From positions 62,001 through 126,000 of the forward strand of contig NZ_WMEW01000004.1 in NCBI RefSeq assembly GCF_009856355.1: a stretch of 64,000 bases of DNA. The letters are read 5' to 3'. Positions 19,701-28,350 of this stretch are shown one piece after another. The stretch's first letter is position 1. Each line of letters starts with the position of its first letter. The stretch comes from Halobacillus litoralis. GTDB lineage: Bacteria > Bacillota > Bacilli > Bacillales > Halobacillaceae. The notes beneath the pieces are model-generated. The model had not been told where the DNA came from, did no database searches, and saw only the letters and a program-made list of their open reading frames with translations. The translations under genes were made by a program, and so were the position numbers.

Positions 19701-20366
19701 CTAAAAGCCTTCCAGCAAGGATTTGGTGATTAAGAACCATCCGTCCACGAGGACAAACAGCAGTATTTTAAACGGCAGGGAAATCATGACCGGCGGAAGC
19801 ATCATCATTCCCATCGACATCAACACACTGGCGACAGCCATATCAATGACTAAAAACGGGACGAAAATCATGAACCCCATTTGAAAAGCGGTTTTCAGTT
19901 CACTGATTGCAAAAGCCGGCACCAGTGTGGTGAGCGGCACTTCCTGGATTGAGGATGGCGCTTCAAGCCCGGAATAATTCATAAACAACGCCAGATCCTT
20001 CTGTCTTGTGTGTCTGCCCATGAACTCCTTCATTGGCGCACTCGCTTCGTCATACGCTTCATCCAGTGTGATCTCCTCATTAAACAGCGGGGTTAAGGCC
20101 TGCTCGTTGACTTCCTCAAACGTGGGAGCCATGATGAAGAACGTCAAAAACAAAGCAATTCCGATCAACACCTGGTTGGGCGGCATCTGCTGGGTGGCCA
20201 GCGATGTCCGCACAAAAGACAAAACAATAAGAATTCTAGTAAAGCTCGTCATTAAAATCAGCAGTCCCGGAGCCAGTGATAAAACCGTTAACAGGAGCAG
20301 CAGTTTGACTGAGGTAGCAATGTTTTCAGGATCTGAACTTGTGAATATATCAACAAATTCATTCAT
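19701..20366 (-). CDS. fliP: Flagellar export gate protein FliP
   Basis: Core of the export channel, assembled with FliQ and FliR. The 221 residues include TSFTRILIVLSFVRTSLATQ and the C-terminal FMIFVPFLVIDMAVASVLMSMGMMMLPP, both FliP signatures. B. subtilis FliP is of similar length. It overlaps fliO by 8 nt and has a clear GGAGG ribosome site inside fliO. Confidence 0.97.
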   Translation of the reverse strand: MNEFVDIFTSSDPENIATSVKLLLLLTVLSLAPGLLILMTSFTRILIVLSFVRTSLATQQMPPNQVLIGIALFLTFFIMAPTFEEVNEQALTPLFNEEITLDEAYDEASAPMKEFMGRHTRQKDLALFMNYSGLEAPSSIQEVPLTTLVPAFAISELKTAFQMGFMIFVPFLVIDMAVASVLMSMGMMMLPPVMISLPFKILLFVLVDGWFLITKSLLEGF

Positions 20367-21012
20367 TTTCCTGCTCCCTCCTTTTTCTCTCTGCTGCTTT
20401 TTTCTGTTTGTTTTTCATATCGTTCAACTGGGTTTCAAAAAGCTGCTGAAATTGAAGGGTAGAGGCGTGCTTTCCCGCCCTTTGCTGACGGCGGGGTTTC
20501 CCCAGCAGGTTTTTCATGGAGGCCCCTGGTGTCGAAGCTGCCTGTTCCTTTTTCTGAAAAGAGGCCTTCGTATCCGGATCCGTAATTTCAGTGATCAATT
20601 CCACCGTATCCCCCACACCTAATAGAAACACCTGCTCCCCCACTCGTACAGCCTGAACAGAACGATTGGGGCCGACACTCATACCTTCAAGGTTTTCCAT
20701 TATCCTCGATTGATTCAACCACTGGTTTTTTCGATTGAATGCCTTAAGCAGACCGTAAATCAGAGCTACGACAAAAACCAGGGCCATCCCGAGCTTTAGG
20801 AAGTTCCACAGGAGCGAAGGCTGGTTTCCAGCTGTTCCGTCTGCGGTTCCGGATGCGTCCGCTTCTCCGTCTGCCCCAGGGCAGCCCTCCAGTGCCGGAT
20901 TTGACAGACATTCATTCACAGAGGGCTGGGCTGCCGCTTCCAAAGGAAAACCAGCCAGCAGAAGAACAGCTGCCATCAACAATGCTGATATTCTTGGTGC
21001 AGAAAACATCAT
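20359..21012 (-). CDS. fliO: Flagellar biosynthesis protein FliO (called FliZ in Bacillus)
   Basis: Helps assemble FliP during construction of the export gate. The 217 residues have an N-terminal signal-like helix (to about residue 28), a short outside segment with two Cys (35 and 44) and many Gly/Ala/Asp, one membrane helix (about 70-90, FLKLGMALVFVVALIYGLL), and a cytoplasmic FliO domain (MENLEGMSVGPNRSVQAVRVGEQVFLLGV). The C-terminus is rich in Lys/Arg/Gln. Located between cheY and fliP as expected. The Cys pair on the outer face is unusual for a cytoplasm-facing system and might form a disulfide. Confidence 0.9.
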   Translation of the reverse strand: MMFSAPRISALLMAAVLLLAGFPLEAAAQPSVNECLSNPALEGCPGADGEADASGTADGTAGNQPSLLWNFLKLGMALVFVVALIYGLLKAFNRKNQWLNQSRIMENLEGMSVGPNRSVQAVRVGEQVFLLGVGDTVELITEITDPDTKASFQKKEQAASTPGASMKNLLGKPRRQQRAGKHASTLQFQQLFETQLNDMKNKQKKAAERKRREQENE

Positions 21013-21022
21013 AGTCCCTGCT

Positions 21023-21385
21023 TCAGCTTAATGCTTTCTGAATCGCTTCAATCACACGGTCTGCCTGGAAGGGCTTCACAATAAAGTCCTTCGCACCAGC
21101 CTGAATGGCATCTACAACCATGGCCTGCTGTCCCATAGCTGAGCACATAATGACTTTAGCATCCGGATGGACGGCTTTGATTTCCTTCAGGGCTGTAATT
21201 CCATCCATTTCCGGCATCGTGATATCCATCGTCACAAGATCCGGCTTTTCTTCTTTATAAAGCTCTACAGCCTTCTGCCCATCTTCTGCTTCCCCGGCAA
21301 TTTCATACCCGTTCTTTGTCAGAATATCTTTCACCATCATCCGCATAAAAGCGGCATCATCTACAACTAATATTCGTTCTCCCAT
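21023..21385 (-). CDS. cheY: Chemotaxis response regulator CheY
   Basis: Single-domain receiver of 120 residues. It has the acidic pair VVDDAAFM (Asp9/Asp10), phospho-acceptor Asp54 (TMDITMPEMDG), a conserved Ser in CSAMGQQ, and Lys in IVKPF. In Bacilli CheY-P binds FliM and promotes counter-clockwise rotation. It lies between fliY and fliO inside the flagellar operon, as in B. subtilis. With cheC missing, the adjacent FliY is the likely CheY-P phosphatase. Confidence 0.98.
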   Translation of the reverse strand: MGERILVVDDAAFMRMMVKDILTKNGYEIAGEAEDGQKAVELYKEEKPDLVTMDITMPEMDGITALKEIKAVHPDAKVIMCSAMGQQAMVVDAIQAGAKDFIVKPFQADRVIEAIQKALS

Positions 21386-21415
21386 TACTCTTCCTCCTGT
21401 CTTATCGTTCCTGCA

Positions 21416-22606
21416 TTATCGTAATTTTGTAAGGCGGTCTTTTGGACTTAAAATATCCGTCACCCGCACCCCGAAGTTCTCATCGATAACGACGACTTCC
21501 CCTTTAGCCATCAGCTTTTCGTTTATATGAATATCGACCGGCTCTCCCGCGAGTTTATCCAGTTCCACGACAGACCCTGCGGATAATTCAAGAATTTCCT
21601 TAACCGTCCGTTTCGTTCTCCCGAGTTCTACGGTCACTTTTAAGGGGATATCCATCAGCATATCAAGGTTCTTTTGAGCTGTTCCTGCCAATGAGGTAGG
21701 TTCGAACTGTTGGAACTGGGCATGATGAACGTCCGCTTCCCGGGCGCTTCTGCCCCCCGGCCCTCCGACATACTGGGGTTCGGCCGGCTGTCCATCAGGA
21801 TCCGGATGTGATACCTCCCTATCCTGCGGCACCTGGGCAGAAGGCTGCGGCTTCTCTTCTGCAGCAGATTCCCCCTGCTCTTTTCTTTCATCAAAAATAA
21901 CTGATTCACCTGTTTGAGAGCTTTCTGGATCAAGCAGCTGCTCTACAAGGTTCTTAGCAAATGGCAGAGGGATCAGCTGCATGATTTTTGAGTCAATCAA
22001 CGTTCCGACTTTCAATTGAAAAGCGACATTGACCAACGTTTCATCTTCAGGGATCATCTCTTTTCCAGAATCATCCCCCAGGTCCAGAACATTGATTGAA
22101 GGTGGTGAGATATCCACTTTTTTATGAAAAATGGTGGACATACTGGTCGCTGCCGATCCCATCATCTGGTTCATCGCTTCCTGTACCGCGCTTAAAGCAA
22201 TTTCGCTCAGGTTCTCATCAGGGTCCAATCCATCACCGCCGAGCATGAGATCAGCGATAATGGCCGCGTCTTTCGTCTTCATTACAAACACATTTTCTCC
22301 TGTAAACCCTGCCGTATAGGTTACTCCTACAGCTACATGCGGCTTTGGAAATTCTGCCGCTAAATCCTTCCGGTACACCACCGATATTTCCGGCGTAGTA
22401 ATTGCTACTTTTTGATTGAGGAGAGAAGACAGCGCTGTTGCTGAGCTGCCGAAGGATATATTTCCAATCTCTCCAAGTGCATCTTCCTCAAGAATGGCCA
22501 GATGCGACTGTTTAGGGGACAACCCCGGCTCTTCTTGATTGTCCTTGTCACCTCCGCCATTCAATAGCGCATCAATTTCGTCCTGGGATAACATGTCATC
22601 ACTCAT
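21416..22606 (-). CDS. fliY: Flagellar switch protein and CheY-P phosphatase FliY
   Basis: The 396-residue switch protein combines an N-terminal CheY-binding peptide (MLSQDEIDALLNGG), a CheC-like phosphatase domain (about 40-215) and a C-terminal FliN/SpoA domain (about 310-385, DIPLKVTVELGRTKRTVKEI). Both phosphatase motifs are kept: ALGEIGNISFGSSATALS and LSEIALSAVQEAMNQMMGS, with the Glu/Asn pairs that attack CheY-P. The middle is a Pro/Glu/Gln-rich linker. It overlaps fliM by 8 nt. This is the only CheC-type phosphatase encoded in the window. Confidence 0.97.
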   Translation of the reverse strand: MSDDMLSQDEIDALLNGGGDKDNQEEPGLSPKQSHLAILEEDALGEIGNISFGSSATALSSLLNQKVAITTPEISVVYRKDLAAEFPKPHVAVGVTYTAGFTGENVFVMKTKDAAIIADLMLGGDGLDPDENLSEIALSAVQEAMNQMMGSAATSMSTIFHKKVDISPPSINVLDLGDDSGKEMIPEDETLVNVAFQLKVGTLIDSKIMQLIPLPFAKNLVEQLLDPESSQTGESVIFDERKEQGESAAEEKPQPSAQVPQDREVSHPDPDGQPAEPQYVGGPGGRSAREADVHHAQFQQFEPTSLAGTAQKNLDMLMDIPLKVTVELGRTKRTVKEILELSAGSVVELDKLAGEPVDIHINEKLMAKGEVVVIDENFGVRVTDILSPKDRLTKLR

Positions 22607-23600
22607 CTTCCCCGCCTCCTTCTGTATACTCCTCTAAGATTTGAACAGCCATTTTACTTTTCACCTGTCCCGGCTGAATATAAAATTTCGGCTCCTCATC
22701 CACTTTCATAATCATTGGCTGCTCAATGGATTGATTAAGACGGATCACATCTTCTGCGTCAAGATTCAAAAATTGTTCAATACTCATATCCGCCTCGCCA
22801 AGAAGTGCCCGCACATCCAATTCCGCCCCCTGAATGGTCCGGGTGATCGCTTCATATTCCAGCGGATTTCTTTCTTTAGACGGTTCTTTCTGCATCCAGT
22901 AATGAACAGAAAGTTTCGGTATAACCGGCTCTAATACGACATGTGGAATACAAACGTTGATCATGCCGCTCGTTTCCCCGATAGTTGTATTCAATGAGAC
23001 AACGATGACTGTTTCATTGGGAGAAACCATCTGAAGAAATTGAGGGTTCACTTCAAACTCCTCCAGCATAGGCTCGATATCTACGATGGAGCCCCATGCC
23101 TCCTGATAATTTTCAAGCGCCCGTTCAAACAAATGCGACATAATCGTTGTTTCGATTTCGGTTAAATTATCCACCTTGTTCACACTGCTCCCCCGGCCTC
23201 CAAGGACACGGTCCAGCATGGCATAGGCCACATTCGGGTTGGCTTCAAGCAGAATCCTTCCTTCCAATGGAGAAACGCTGAAGATATTCAATATGGTCAT
23301 GGTTGGAATCGATCGAATGAATTCCTCATATGGGAGCTGGTCCACCGATGCCACCTCGATATCCACATACGTGCGTAACTGTGCTGAAAAATAAGTCGTC
23401 AGCAGCCTGGAGAAATTTTCGTGGATTCTGGAAAGGCTGCGCACCTGATCCTTGGAAAACCTCAAGGCCCGCTTAAAGTCATACACCCTTACTTTCTTTT
23501 CCTGTTCTTCTTTTTTTAACTCCTCAGCGTCCATCTCTCCTGAAGATAACGCTGATAGAAGGGAATCAATTTCATTTTGTGAGAGAACCTCTTCCGCCAA
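22599..23600 (-). CDS. fliM: Flagellar motor switch protein FliM
   Basis: C-ring protein that binds CheY-P and, with FliG and FliY, sets the direction of rotation. The N-terminal CheY-binding peptide (VLSQNEIDSLLSAL) is followed by a CheC-fold middle domain (about 45-230) and a C-terminal SpoA domain. The 333 residues match family length. FliM and FliY share an almost identical N-terminal peptide, giving CheY-P two docking points on the C-ring. Confidence 0.98.
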   Translation of the reverse strand: MAEEVLSQNEIDSLLSALSSGEMDAEELKKEEQEKKVRVYDFKRALRFSKDQVRSLSRIHENFSRLLTTYFSAQLRTYVDIEVASVDQLPYEEFIRSIPTMTILNIFSVSPLEGRILLEANPNVAYAMLDRVLGGRGSSVNKVDNLTEIETTIMSHLFERALENYQEAWGSIVDIEPMLEEFEVNPQFLQMVSPNETVIVVSLNTTIGETSGMINVCIPHVVLEPVIPKLSVHYWMQKEPSKERNPLEYEAITRTIQGAELDVRALLGEADMSIEQFLNLDAEDVIRLNQSIEQPMIMKVDEEPKFYIQPGQVKSKMAVQILEEYTEGGGEDE

Positions 23601-23621
23601 ACCTTCTCCCCCTTCCTTCTG

Positions 23622-24050
23622 TTATTGAAGGACTTTGTTAACGGTATAAACCTCCGTGACCCTGCCTTCTTCCAGCAGTTCGTTCATCTTTACTTTCATC
23701 TTTTTCTCTAAATCAGAGATTCCAGATTGAAAGTTTTCCGATTCCATCACAGATAGTTCCTTAATCAATGTATTCTTGATCTGGAAATCTCTCTTTTCCA
23801 TTTCTTTTTTCGTATCCTTGCTGTCTGTCACCACTTGAAAGCTGATTCTTACATAGCTTCCATCCTTTAAGTCTGTAGTCATCTCCTCTGTTACAAAAGA
23901 GGCCTCCCGGATGTCATCAATGCTGCGTTCTCCAGCTGTTTCTTGTCCGCCATTGACATTTAAGACAAAAACCAGGGCGGCAGCACCGAGAATCGTTAAT
24001 GTGCTTAGCGTGATGATCATCACCTTGAACACGTTCATCCTTTTACTCAC
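23622..24050 (-). CDS. fliL: Flagellar basal body-associated protein FliL
   Basis: Single-pass membrane protein near the stator, thought to support stator function. The 142 residues have a short cytoplasmic N-terminus, one helix (MIITLSTLTILGAAALVFVLNV, about residues 11-32), then an outer domain ending in the family-type helix and strand. It overlaps flbD by 8 nt. The low conservation typical of FliL means position is part of the support. Confidence 0.93.
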   Translation of the reverse strand: MSKRMNVFKVMIITLSTLTILGAAALVFVLNVNGGQETAGERSIDDIREASFVTEEMTTDLKDGSYVRISFQVVTDSKDTKKEMEKRDFQIKNTLIKELSVMESENFQSGISDLEKKMKVKMNELLEEGRVTEVYTVNKVLQ

Positions 24051-24252
24051 CTGCCTTATCTACAGCTTGGATCAGACCTATACTGCGGAAATAGTCCGTT
24101 ACCTTCAGAGCCACTTCTTCCTCTGATTCCAAAACGAGAAATGTACGACCGCCTGCTGTAGTAATGGTCGTATCCGGATTGGATTGGACTTGTTCTATGT
24201 AAACCGCATTATAGGTAAAGGATTGTCCGTTTAACTTGGTCAGTGTAATCAT
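24043..24252 (-). CDS. swrD: FlbD/SwrD family flagellar protein
   Basis: The 69-residue protein starts MITLTKLNGQSFTYNAVYIEQV, the hallmark of the FlbD family (ITLTRLNG). In B. subtilis SwrD (YlzI) increases flagellar motor power and supports swarming. It lies between flgE and fliL, the normal place, and overlaps fliL by 8 nt. Function is taken from the family; the short sequence has no catalytic motif. Confidence 0.92.
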   Translation of the reverse strand: MITLTKLNGQSFTYNAVYIEQVQSNPDTTITTAGGRTFLVLESEEEVALKVTDYFRSIGLIQAVDKAGE

Positions 24253-24287
24253 AGAAAGGTGGAGGGTGGGAAACCCTCCATCAATCC

Positions 24288-25181
24288 TTACCGCTTCAGA
24301 TTTACAAGTTCCTGGAGAATCTCATCAGAAGTGGTGATGATTTTCGTATTCGCCTGGAACCCGCGCTGGGACGTAATCATTTCGGTGAACTGATCAGCAA
24401 GATCGACGTTGGACATTTCCAGTGCGCCTGCGATCATTCCGCCTGTTCCATTTTGGCCGGCGATGGATAAATCATCGAGACTGTTTAATCCGTCCTCCGT
24501 GCCATCCGCACTCAAGAGCCCGGAGTTTGGTGTTGCCCGATACTCATTACCGCCGATTTTTTCAAGACCACCCGGGTTGGAAAAGTTGGCAAGCATAATC
24601 TGACCCGCCTGCTGGACTACATTGTTGGCATCAATGTAATTAACGGTCCCGTCGGTTTGAACATTGAAGCTCTGGGCATCATCAGGAATAGTAATTGCTC
24701 CTTCGTCCCCCATGACGTATTTCCCACTGTTATTGACTAAAGCTCCATCATCATCCAAGTAAAAATTACCGGCTCTAGTGAAGCTGATTTGAAGCTGGGA
24801 AAGGTCTGTATTACCTCCCTGCACATTAACTCCAGCAGTTCCAGCTTCTGCAAGAACGAACATGCCGTCGCCTTCAAGTGCAAGATCAAGCGGACGGCCG
24901 GTGGACTGGCGGTTCCCCTGAGTATGGATCGTATCAATAGACCCGATCTGCGTACCCAGCCCGACCTGGGAAGCATTCAGACCCCCCGTCACATTTCCAC
25001 CGCTGCCATTTTCAATCGGACCTTGTGCATTGGACATCGTCTGGCTCATCATATCCTGAAAGGTTACGCGCCCCTGCTTAAAGCCGTATGTGTTTACGTT
25101 GGCAATGTTATTGCCGATTGTATCTAATTTCGTTTGAAAACCTTTCATTCCAGAAACTCCTGAATAGAGTGAACGTAGCAT
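24288..25181 (-). CDS. flgE: Flagellar hook protein FlgE
   Basis: Builds the hook joining basal body and filament. The 297 residues start MLRSLYSGVSGMKGFQTKLD, with IGNNIANVNTYGFKQ close behind, the flagellar-rod/hook signature. The C-terminal segment ends EMITSQRGFQANTKIITTSDEILQELVNLKR, the matching coiled coil. In older Bacillus annotation the same gene is called flgG. Open frame continues 103 codons upstream, but that stretch has no family similarity; the ATG at 25181 is preceded by an AAAGGA site. Confidence 0.95.
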   Translation of the reverse strand: MLRSLYSGVSGMKGFQTKLDTIGNNIANVNTYGFKQGRVTFQDMMSQTMSNAQGPIENGSGGNVTGGLNASQVGLGTQIGSIDTIHTQGNRQSTGRPLDLALEGDGMFVLAEAGTAGVNVQGGNTDLSQLQISFTRAGNFYLDDDGALVNNSGKYVMGDEGAITIPDDAQSFNVQTDGTVNYIDANNVVQQAGQIMLANFSNPGGLEKIGGNEYRATPNSGLLSADGTEDGLNSLDDLSIAGQNGTGGMIAGALEMSNVDLADQFTEMITSQRGFQANTKIITTSDEILQELVNLKR

Positions 25182-25452
25182 GTTATGAACATTCCTTTCG
25201 GGTTTAGTGCCGGTGCTTCGGTCAATCCGATCCGGCTGAGGCTTCCCTTCACACGGGTCCAGCCTATATATGAATAAAAACGGCACTTCATATTCGTACG
25301 GAAATACGGGAGGGGTTATCCTCCTATTCACCGATGTTATCATTGTACGGCTGTCCCTATTGAAGACAGGCGCCGCCTTCCTTCTCAGACTAAGGGGTGC
25401 TGACACGTTTCCCTTTGAAAGGCGGCTGGCCCTCCTGTTTTTTTCCGATCTA
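25182..25452 (-). pseudogene. Spacer between flgD and flgE, possible remnant of the TIGR02530-type flagellar gene
   Basis: This is the only long gap (271 nt) inside the fla/che operon. Related Bacillaceae carry a small gene of the TIGR02530 flagellar family here, about 125 codons. In the frame that runs into flgE, the spacer has no stop and encodes VFNRDSRTMITSVNR followed by VF and a hydrophobic stretch. From memory, that resembles the end of the family, which has a run like NRTVITAMDR. I see no ribosome-site-plus-start arrangement giving a full protein, so a decayed remnant is my guess. It could equally be non-coding leader sequence for flgE. Confidence 0.3.
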
Positions 25453-25896
25453 TTAAGTCTCCTGCTTTCCTGAACCGTTCTTTTGACCAACCTTCGTTAC
25501 ATCCTGAACATCTACAAGGCTGCCGGACTGCAGTTCAACATACGTACCGTCTTCTTTCTGGGTAACTGCTGCCACGACATCTGTTTTCAATTCTCCCTGA
25601 TCTTTGGAGGAGTACGTGATTTCCTTTCCAATCAGGCCGCTGTATGTAATCAATGAAGACATGTTCTGCTGTTCCGTAAACGATTGAAAAGCTGTCGACA
25701 TATTCGTCATCTGCTCGAGGCTTGAAAACTGCGTCATTTGAGAGACGAACTCCTGATCTTTCATCGGATCAAGCGGGTTTTGATTTTGAATTTGTGTCAT
25801 CAGGATTTTCAGGAAATCATCCTTTTCAAGGGTGCTGCTTCCTGATGTGTGAGTCTGCTGATTCTTTAAATATAACGACGGATCTATCGAGGTCAC
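25453..25896 (-). CDS. flgD: Flagellar hook capping protein FlgD
   Basis: Scaffold at the tip of the growing hook. The 147 residues contain the FlgD N-terminal signature (LEKDDFLKILMTQIQNQNPLDPMKDQEFVSQMTQFSSLEQ split across residues 23-62) and a short C-terminal part. Like B. subtilis FlgD it lacks the Ig/tudor domains of the enterobacterial form. It overlaps fliK by 4 nt. Confidence 0.96.
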   Translation of the reverse strand: MTSIDPSLYLKNQQTHTSGSSTLEKDDFLKILMTQIQNQNPLDPMKDQEFVSQMTQFSSLEQMTNMSTAFQSFTEQQNMSSLITYSGLIGKEITYSSKDQGELKTDVVAAVTQKEDGTYVELQSGSLVDVQDVTKVGQKNGSGKQET

Positions 25897-27266
25897 GGGA
25901 TCACCTGCACTTTCTCATTCATTAAAAGATCTTGAAAAGAGGCCGCTTCCTCTTTTTCCTCCTCTTCTTCATTCACCTGCCGCATGTCTTCTTCCTTTTG
26001 GCTGGATTCATCAGAAAATCCATGCTCATCAGGTGACTGCTGACTGGAAGGGATTTGAGGAAAGACCCAGGTTTCACTCTTTTCAACGACGACCTGCTGA
26101 GGAGAAAACATAGGTCTCAGGTGATGGAGATTTCCTTCAAGCATTTCCTTGGCTGCCTGTGTCTGCACCATCATTTTGACGATCATCTCTCCATCCTGCC
26201 GGATAACCTGTACCATCATATTTCCGAGACTCCCCGGCTTCAATTGGATGTGCATTTCCTTGTGACCCGTCGAATTTGAAAAGAGGCGGCTGTTCTGAAC
26301 CATCTGCTCCAGCTCCTGCAGAAAGCCGGGAGGGCGGGCCTGATCATTTTTTGTTTGATTTACATGAAGCACGTATTGTTCCACTTTAGACATGACGCCT
26401 GAAACTTCCGGCCAGGAAGATGCAGAGGAACGATCACCCGCACTGTTTAATGCTTCCTGAACCCATCTGCCAAGGTTTTTTTCCGTCAAAGGGTTCTGCT
26501 GCTGATACGTTGGAGGAAGCTTCTGATGCTGATCCAATCGCGCAGCAAGCTGATGAAATAAACGCCTTTCAAGCGGTGCGCCTTTGAACACCCGATCCAG
26601 CACATCCGATTCTACTGAATCCACCGATGCCTGCTTGACAGCCTTGGTCAATGACAGCAGGATTTTCTTTACGTCAGCACCCACCTGCCCGCCGTTCCTT
26701 CCAGCATCAACAACTTGACTGAACTGGTTAGAGTAAAAACGCAGCGTCTGTTCGACGTTCATAGAAGCAGAGGGTGACACACGATTAAGAACACCTTGGA
26801 ACAGGAGTGCCATATCCTTTATACCGGCGGCCGCATCCATCTCCTGAGCAGCGTCCGGATTAGCTGGAAGCGCCTCTTTCACCTTTTCTTCGGAAGAAAA
26901 AGCACCAGAGCTTAAGTACCTTCCGGCCGGGATGGGCAGCTTATCCGGGGGGGCCTTCAGAAACTCCTGGAGTTCTTCTTGAATTCCGCGCCGTTGATTA
27001 TGCAGCTGGAGATCGGCGGCGCTGAACTCAGATTCGGGATCACCGGACTCTGACCTTTGCATACGATGGCTGATCAGCTTCTGAATGTTGTCTGATAACT
27101 CTTGCACGCGTCCTTTCGTCCATTTGCTATTCCCGGTTTTCTCTGCTTCCGCCCCGGTGACAGATTGGAGAGCCTGCTTAAATGGGACACCTTCTGTTTT
27201 TGGCCTAGTGCGATTGTACGGCTGGGCAGCGATCGTTTTTGGTAATACCGTAAAAAACGTGTTAAT
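25893..27266 (-). CDS. fliK: Flagellar hook-length control protein FliK, likely ATT start
   Basis: Secreted molecular ruler that ends hook growth by acting on FlhB. The C-terminal hook-length domain is clear (IQLKPGSLGNMMVQVIRQ, then VVVEKSETW, around residues 325-405 of the 457-residue form) and is followed by an acidic tail. The middle is Gln/Ser-rich. The first ATG/GTG/TTG in frame is GTG at 27107, but the frame is open for 53 codons more, reading INTFFTVLPKTIAAQPYNR and on through FKQALQSVTG, back to an ATT at 27266. That ATT lies 8 nt after a strong GGGAGGG site and has no better competitor. I take ATT as the start; if wrong, the protein is 404 residues. Confidence 0.85.
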   Translation of the reverse strand: MNTFFTVLPKTIAAQPYNRTRPKTEGVPFKQALQSVTGAEAEKTGNSKWTKGRVQELSDNIQKLISHRMQRSESGDPESEFSAADLQLHNQRRGIQEELQEFLKAPPDKLPIPAGRYLSSGAFSSEEKVKEALPANPDAAQEMDAAAGIKDMALLFQGVLNRVSPSASMNVEQTLRFYSNQFSQVVDAGRNGGQVGADVKKILLSLTKAVKQASVDSVESDVLDRVFKGAPLERRLFHQLAARLDQHQKLPPTYQQQNPLTEKNLGRWVQEALNSAGDRSSASSWPEVSGVMSKVEQYVLHVNQTKNDQARPPGFLQELEQMVQNSRLFSNSTGHKEMHIQLKPGSLGNMMVQVIRQDGEMIVKMMVQTQAAKEMLEGNLHHLRPMFSPQQVVVEKSETWVFPQIPSSQQSPDEHGFSDESSQKEEDMRQVNEEEEEKEEAASFQDLLMNEKVQVIP

Positions 27267-27296
27267 CTTTTTTTCCCTCCCTTCCAGACCTGCTGC

Positions 27297-27881
27297 TTAC
27301 TCTTCCATTAAACGTACGGCGATATCTGCCGCTGCGGTTGATTCCATAGCACCCAGAATATCTCCGCGCTCTTTACCTGTAATCTCCTTAAGAACGAGTA
27401 CAGCTTGATCCTGGTTCATTTCCTGTAAAATAGGAGCGGCATCTTCTGCATCCATTTCACGGAACGAAAGAGCCAGATCCTTCACAGCATCTTCCTGTTC
27501 CTCGTTCTCTGCTGAAGGCTGTGAAGTCTGCTCCAAATCGGCCTCCAGCTGCAGAATTTGTCTGTCCTTTTCTTCCATTAAAGCCTCTTTTTCTGAAACC
27601 TCTTGTTTCAATTGGTTAATTTCAGCTTCTTTGTTAGCCAGCGATGCTTCCATGCGGTCGCTTTCTCCCTCGGCCGTTTCGGTCTTATCAATGGAGGCGA
27701 TCATGGAAAGGCCTGGAATATGGGCGGCAGCTTTTTCGATTTCTTTGGAAACACTGACCCCCGTCAAAGTCAGCGCCGTCCATGCGAGGACGATGAGAAA
27801 AATGAAAGGAATGAGGACAGCGAGCAGAATTTTACCAGGGGAGCGTTCTTTCATTTGATTGTTCTTCAATTTCTCAGCCAT
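27297..27881 (-). CDS. ylxF: MotE-family flagellar protein (YlxF)
   Basis: The 194 residues have a basic cytoplasmic N-terminus, one membrane helix (about 18-42), a long coiled coil (about 70-125, Glu/Lys/Gln-rich) and a C-terminal MgtE-N-like helical domain (MDAEDAAPILQEMNQDQAVLVLKEI). This layout and the place between fliJ and fliK identify the YlxF/MotE family, which in some bacteria acts as a chaperone for the stator-associated MotC. Its role in Bacillus is not well defined. It starts 4 nt after fliJ. Confidence 0.88.
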   Translation of the reverse strand: MAEKLKNNQMKERSPGKILLAVLIPFIFLIVLAWTALTLTGVSVSKEIEKAAAHIPGLSMIASIDKTETAEGESDRMEASLANKEAEINQLKQEVSEKEALMEEKDRQILQLEADLEQTSQPSAENEEQEDAVKDLALSFREMDAEDAAPILQEMNQDQAVLVLKEITGKERGDILGAMESTAAADIAVRLMEE

Positions 27882-27885
27882 ACCA

Positions 27886-28338
27886 TCACCTATTGAAAAA
27901 TTTCATGTATTGATTCATGGACAGTTCATCCATATGTCTATGTTCTTCATGCTTCATCCACTGCATATGCTCTTCTTCCTTCATATCTATTAATTTCTCG
28001 TATTTTTTCACTTCGACGTAGGCGTCTGTTAATACGTGCCGGGCGTGTTCCATTTTCAACCGCGCCTGTTGGACGGAAGGTTGAAGATCATCGAGGGCGC
28101 TGTCCAGATGTTCGATGTACTGACGGTGCTGAACAAAGGCGTGGGCCTGAACGGACCCGTGTGATAAGGTATCGTTAAACTGCTCAACTGCCTGTTCTTT
28201 TTCTCTAAGCTTTTCATAAAGCGCACCCGCTTGCTCTTCGAAGGTTTCCACCGCTGATTGGTAATCTTTTTGTTTCTCATGCTTATCTTTATCTCTCAAG
28301 TCTTTAATCTTTTGATAGGTCTCAACAACTGCCGGCAT
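27886..28338 (-). CDS. fliJ: Flagellar export chaperone FliJ
   Basis: Stalk-like coiled-coil protein inserted in the FliI hexamer, linking it to FlhA. The 150 residues are almost entirely helical and charged, with heptad-like patterns, and end near NQYMKFFNR. Position directly after fliI and length are typical. Sequence conservation in FliJ is weak, so neighbourhood carries much of the call. Confidence 0.9.
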   Translation of the reverse strand: MPAVVETYQKIKDLRDKDKHEKQKDYQSAVETFEEQAGALYEKLREKEQAVEQFNDTLSHGSVQAHAFVQHRQYIEHLDSALDDLQPSVQQARLKMEHARHVLTDAYVEVKKYEKLIDMKEEEHMQWMKHEEHRHMDELSMNQYMKFFNR

Positions 28339-28350
28339 TTCGATATCCTC

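Noticed and set aside
25182..25490. Extension of flgE by 103 codons upstream
   Set aside because: Would add an Arg-rich region ahead of a conserved rod/hook N-terminus that must be free. Treated as spacer or gene remnant.
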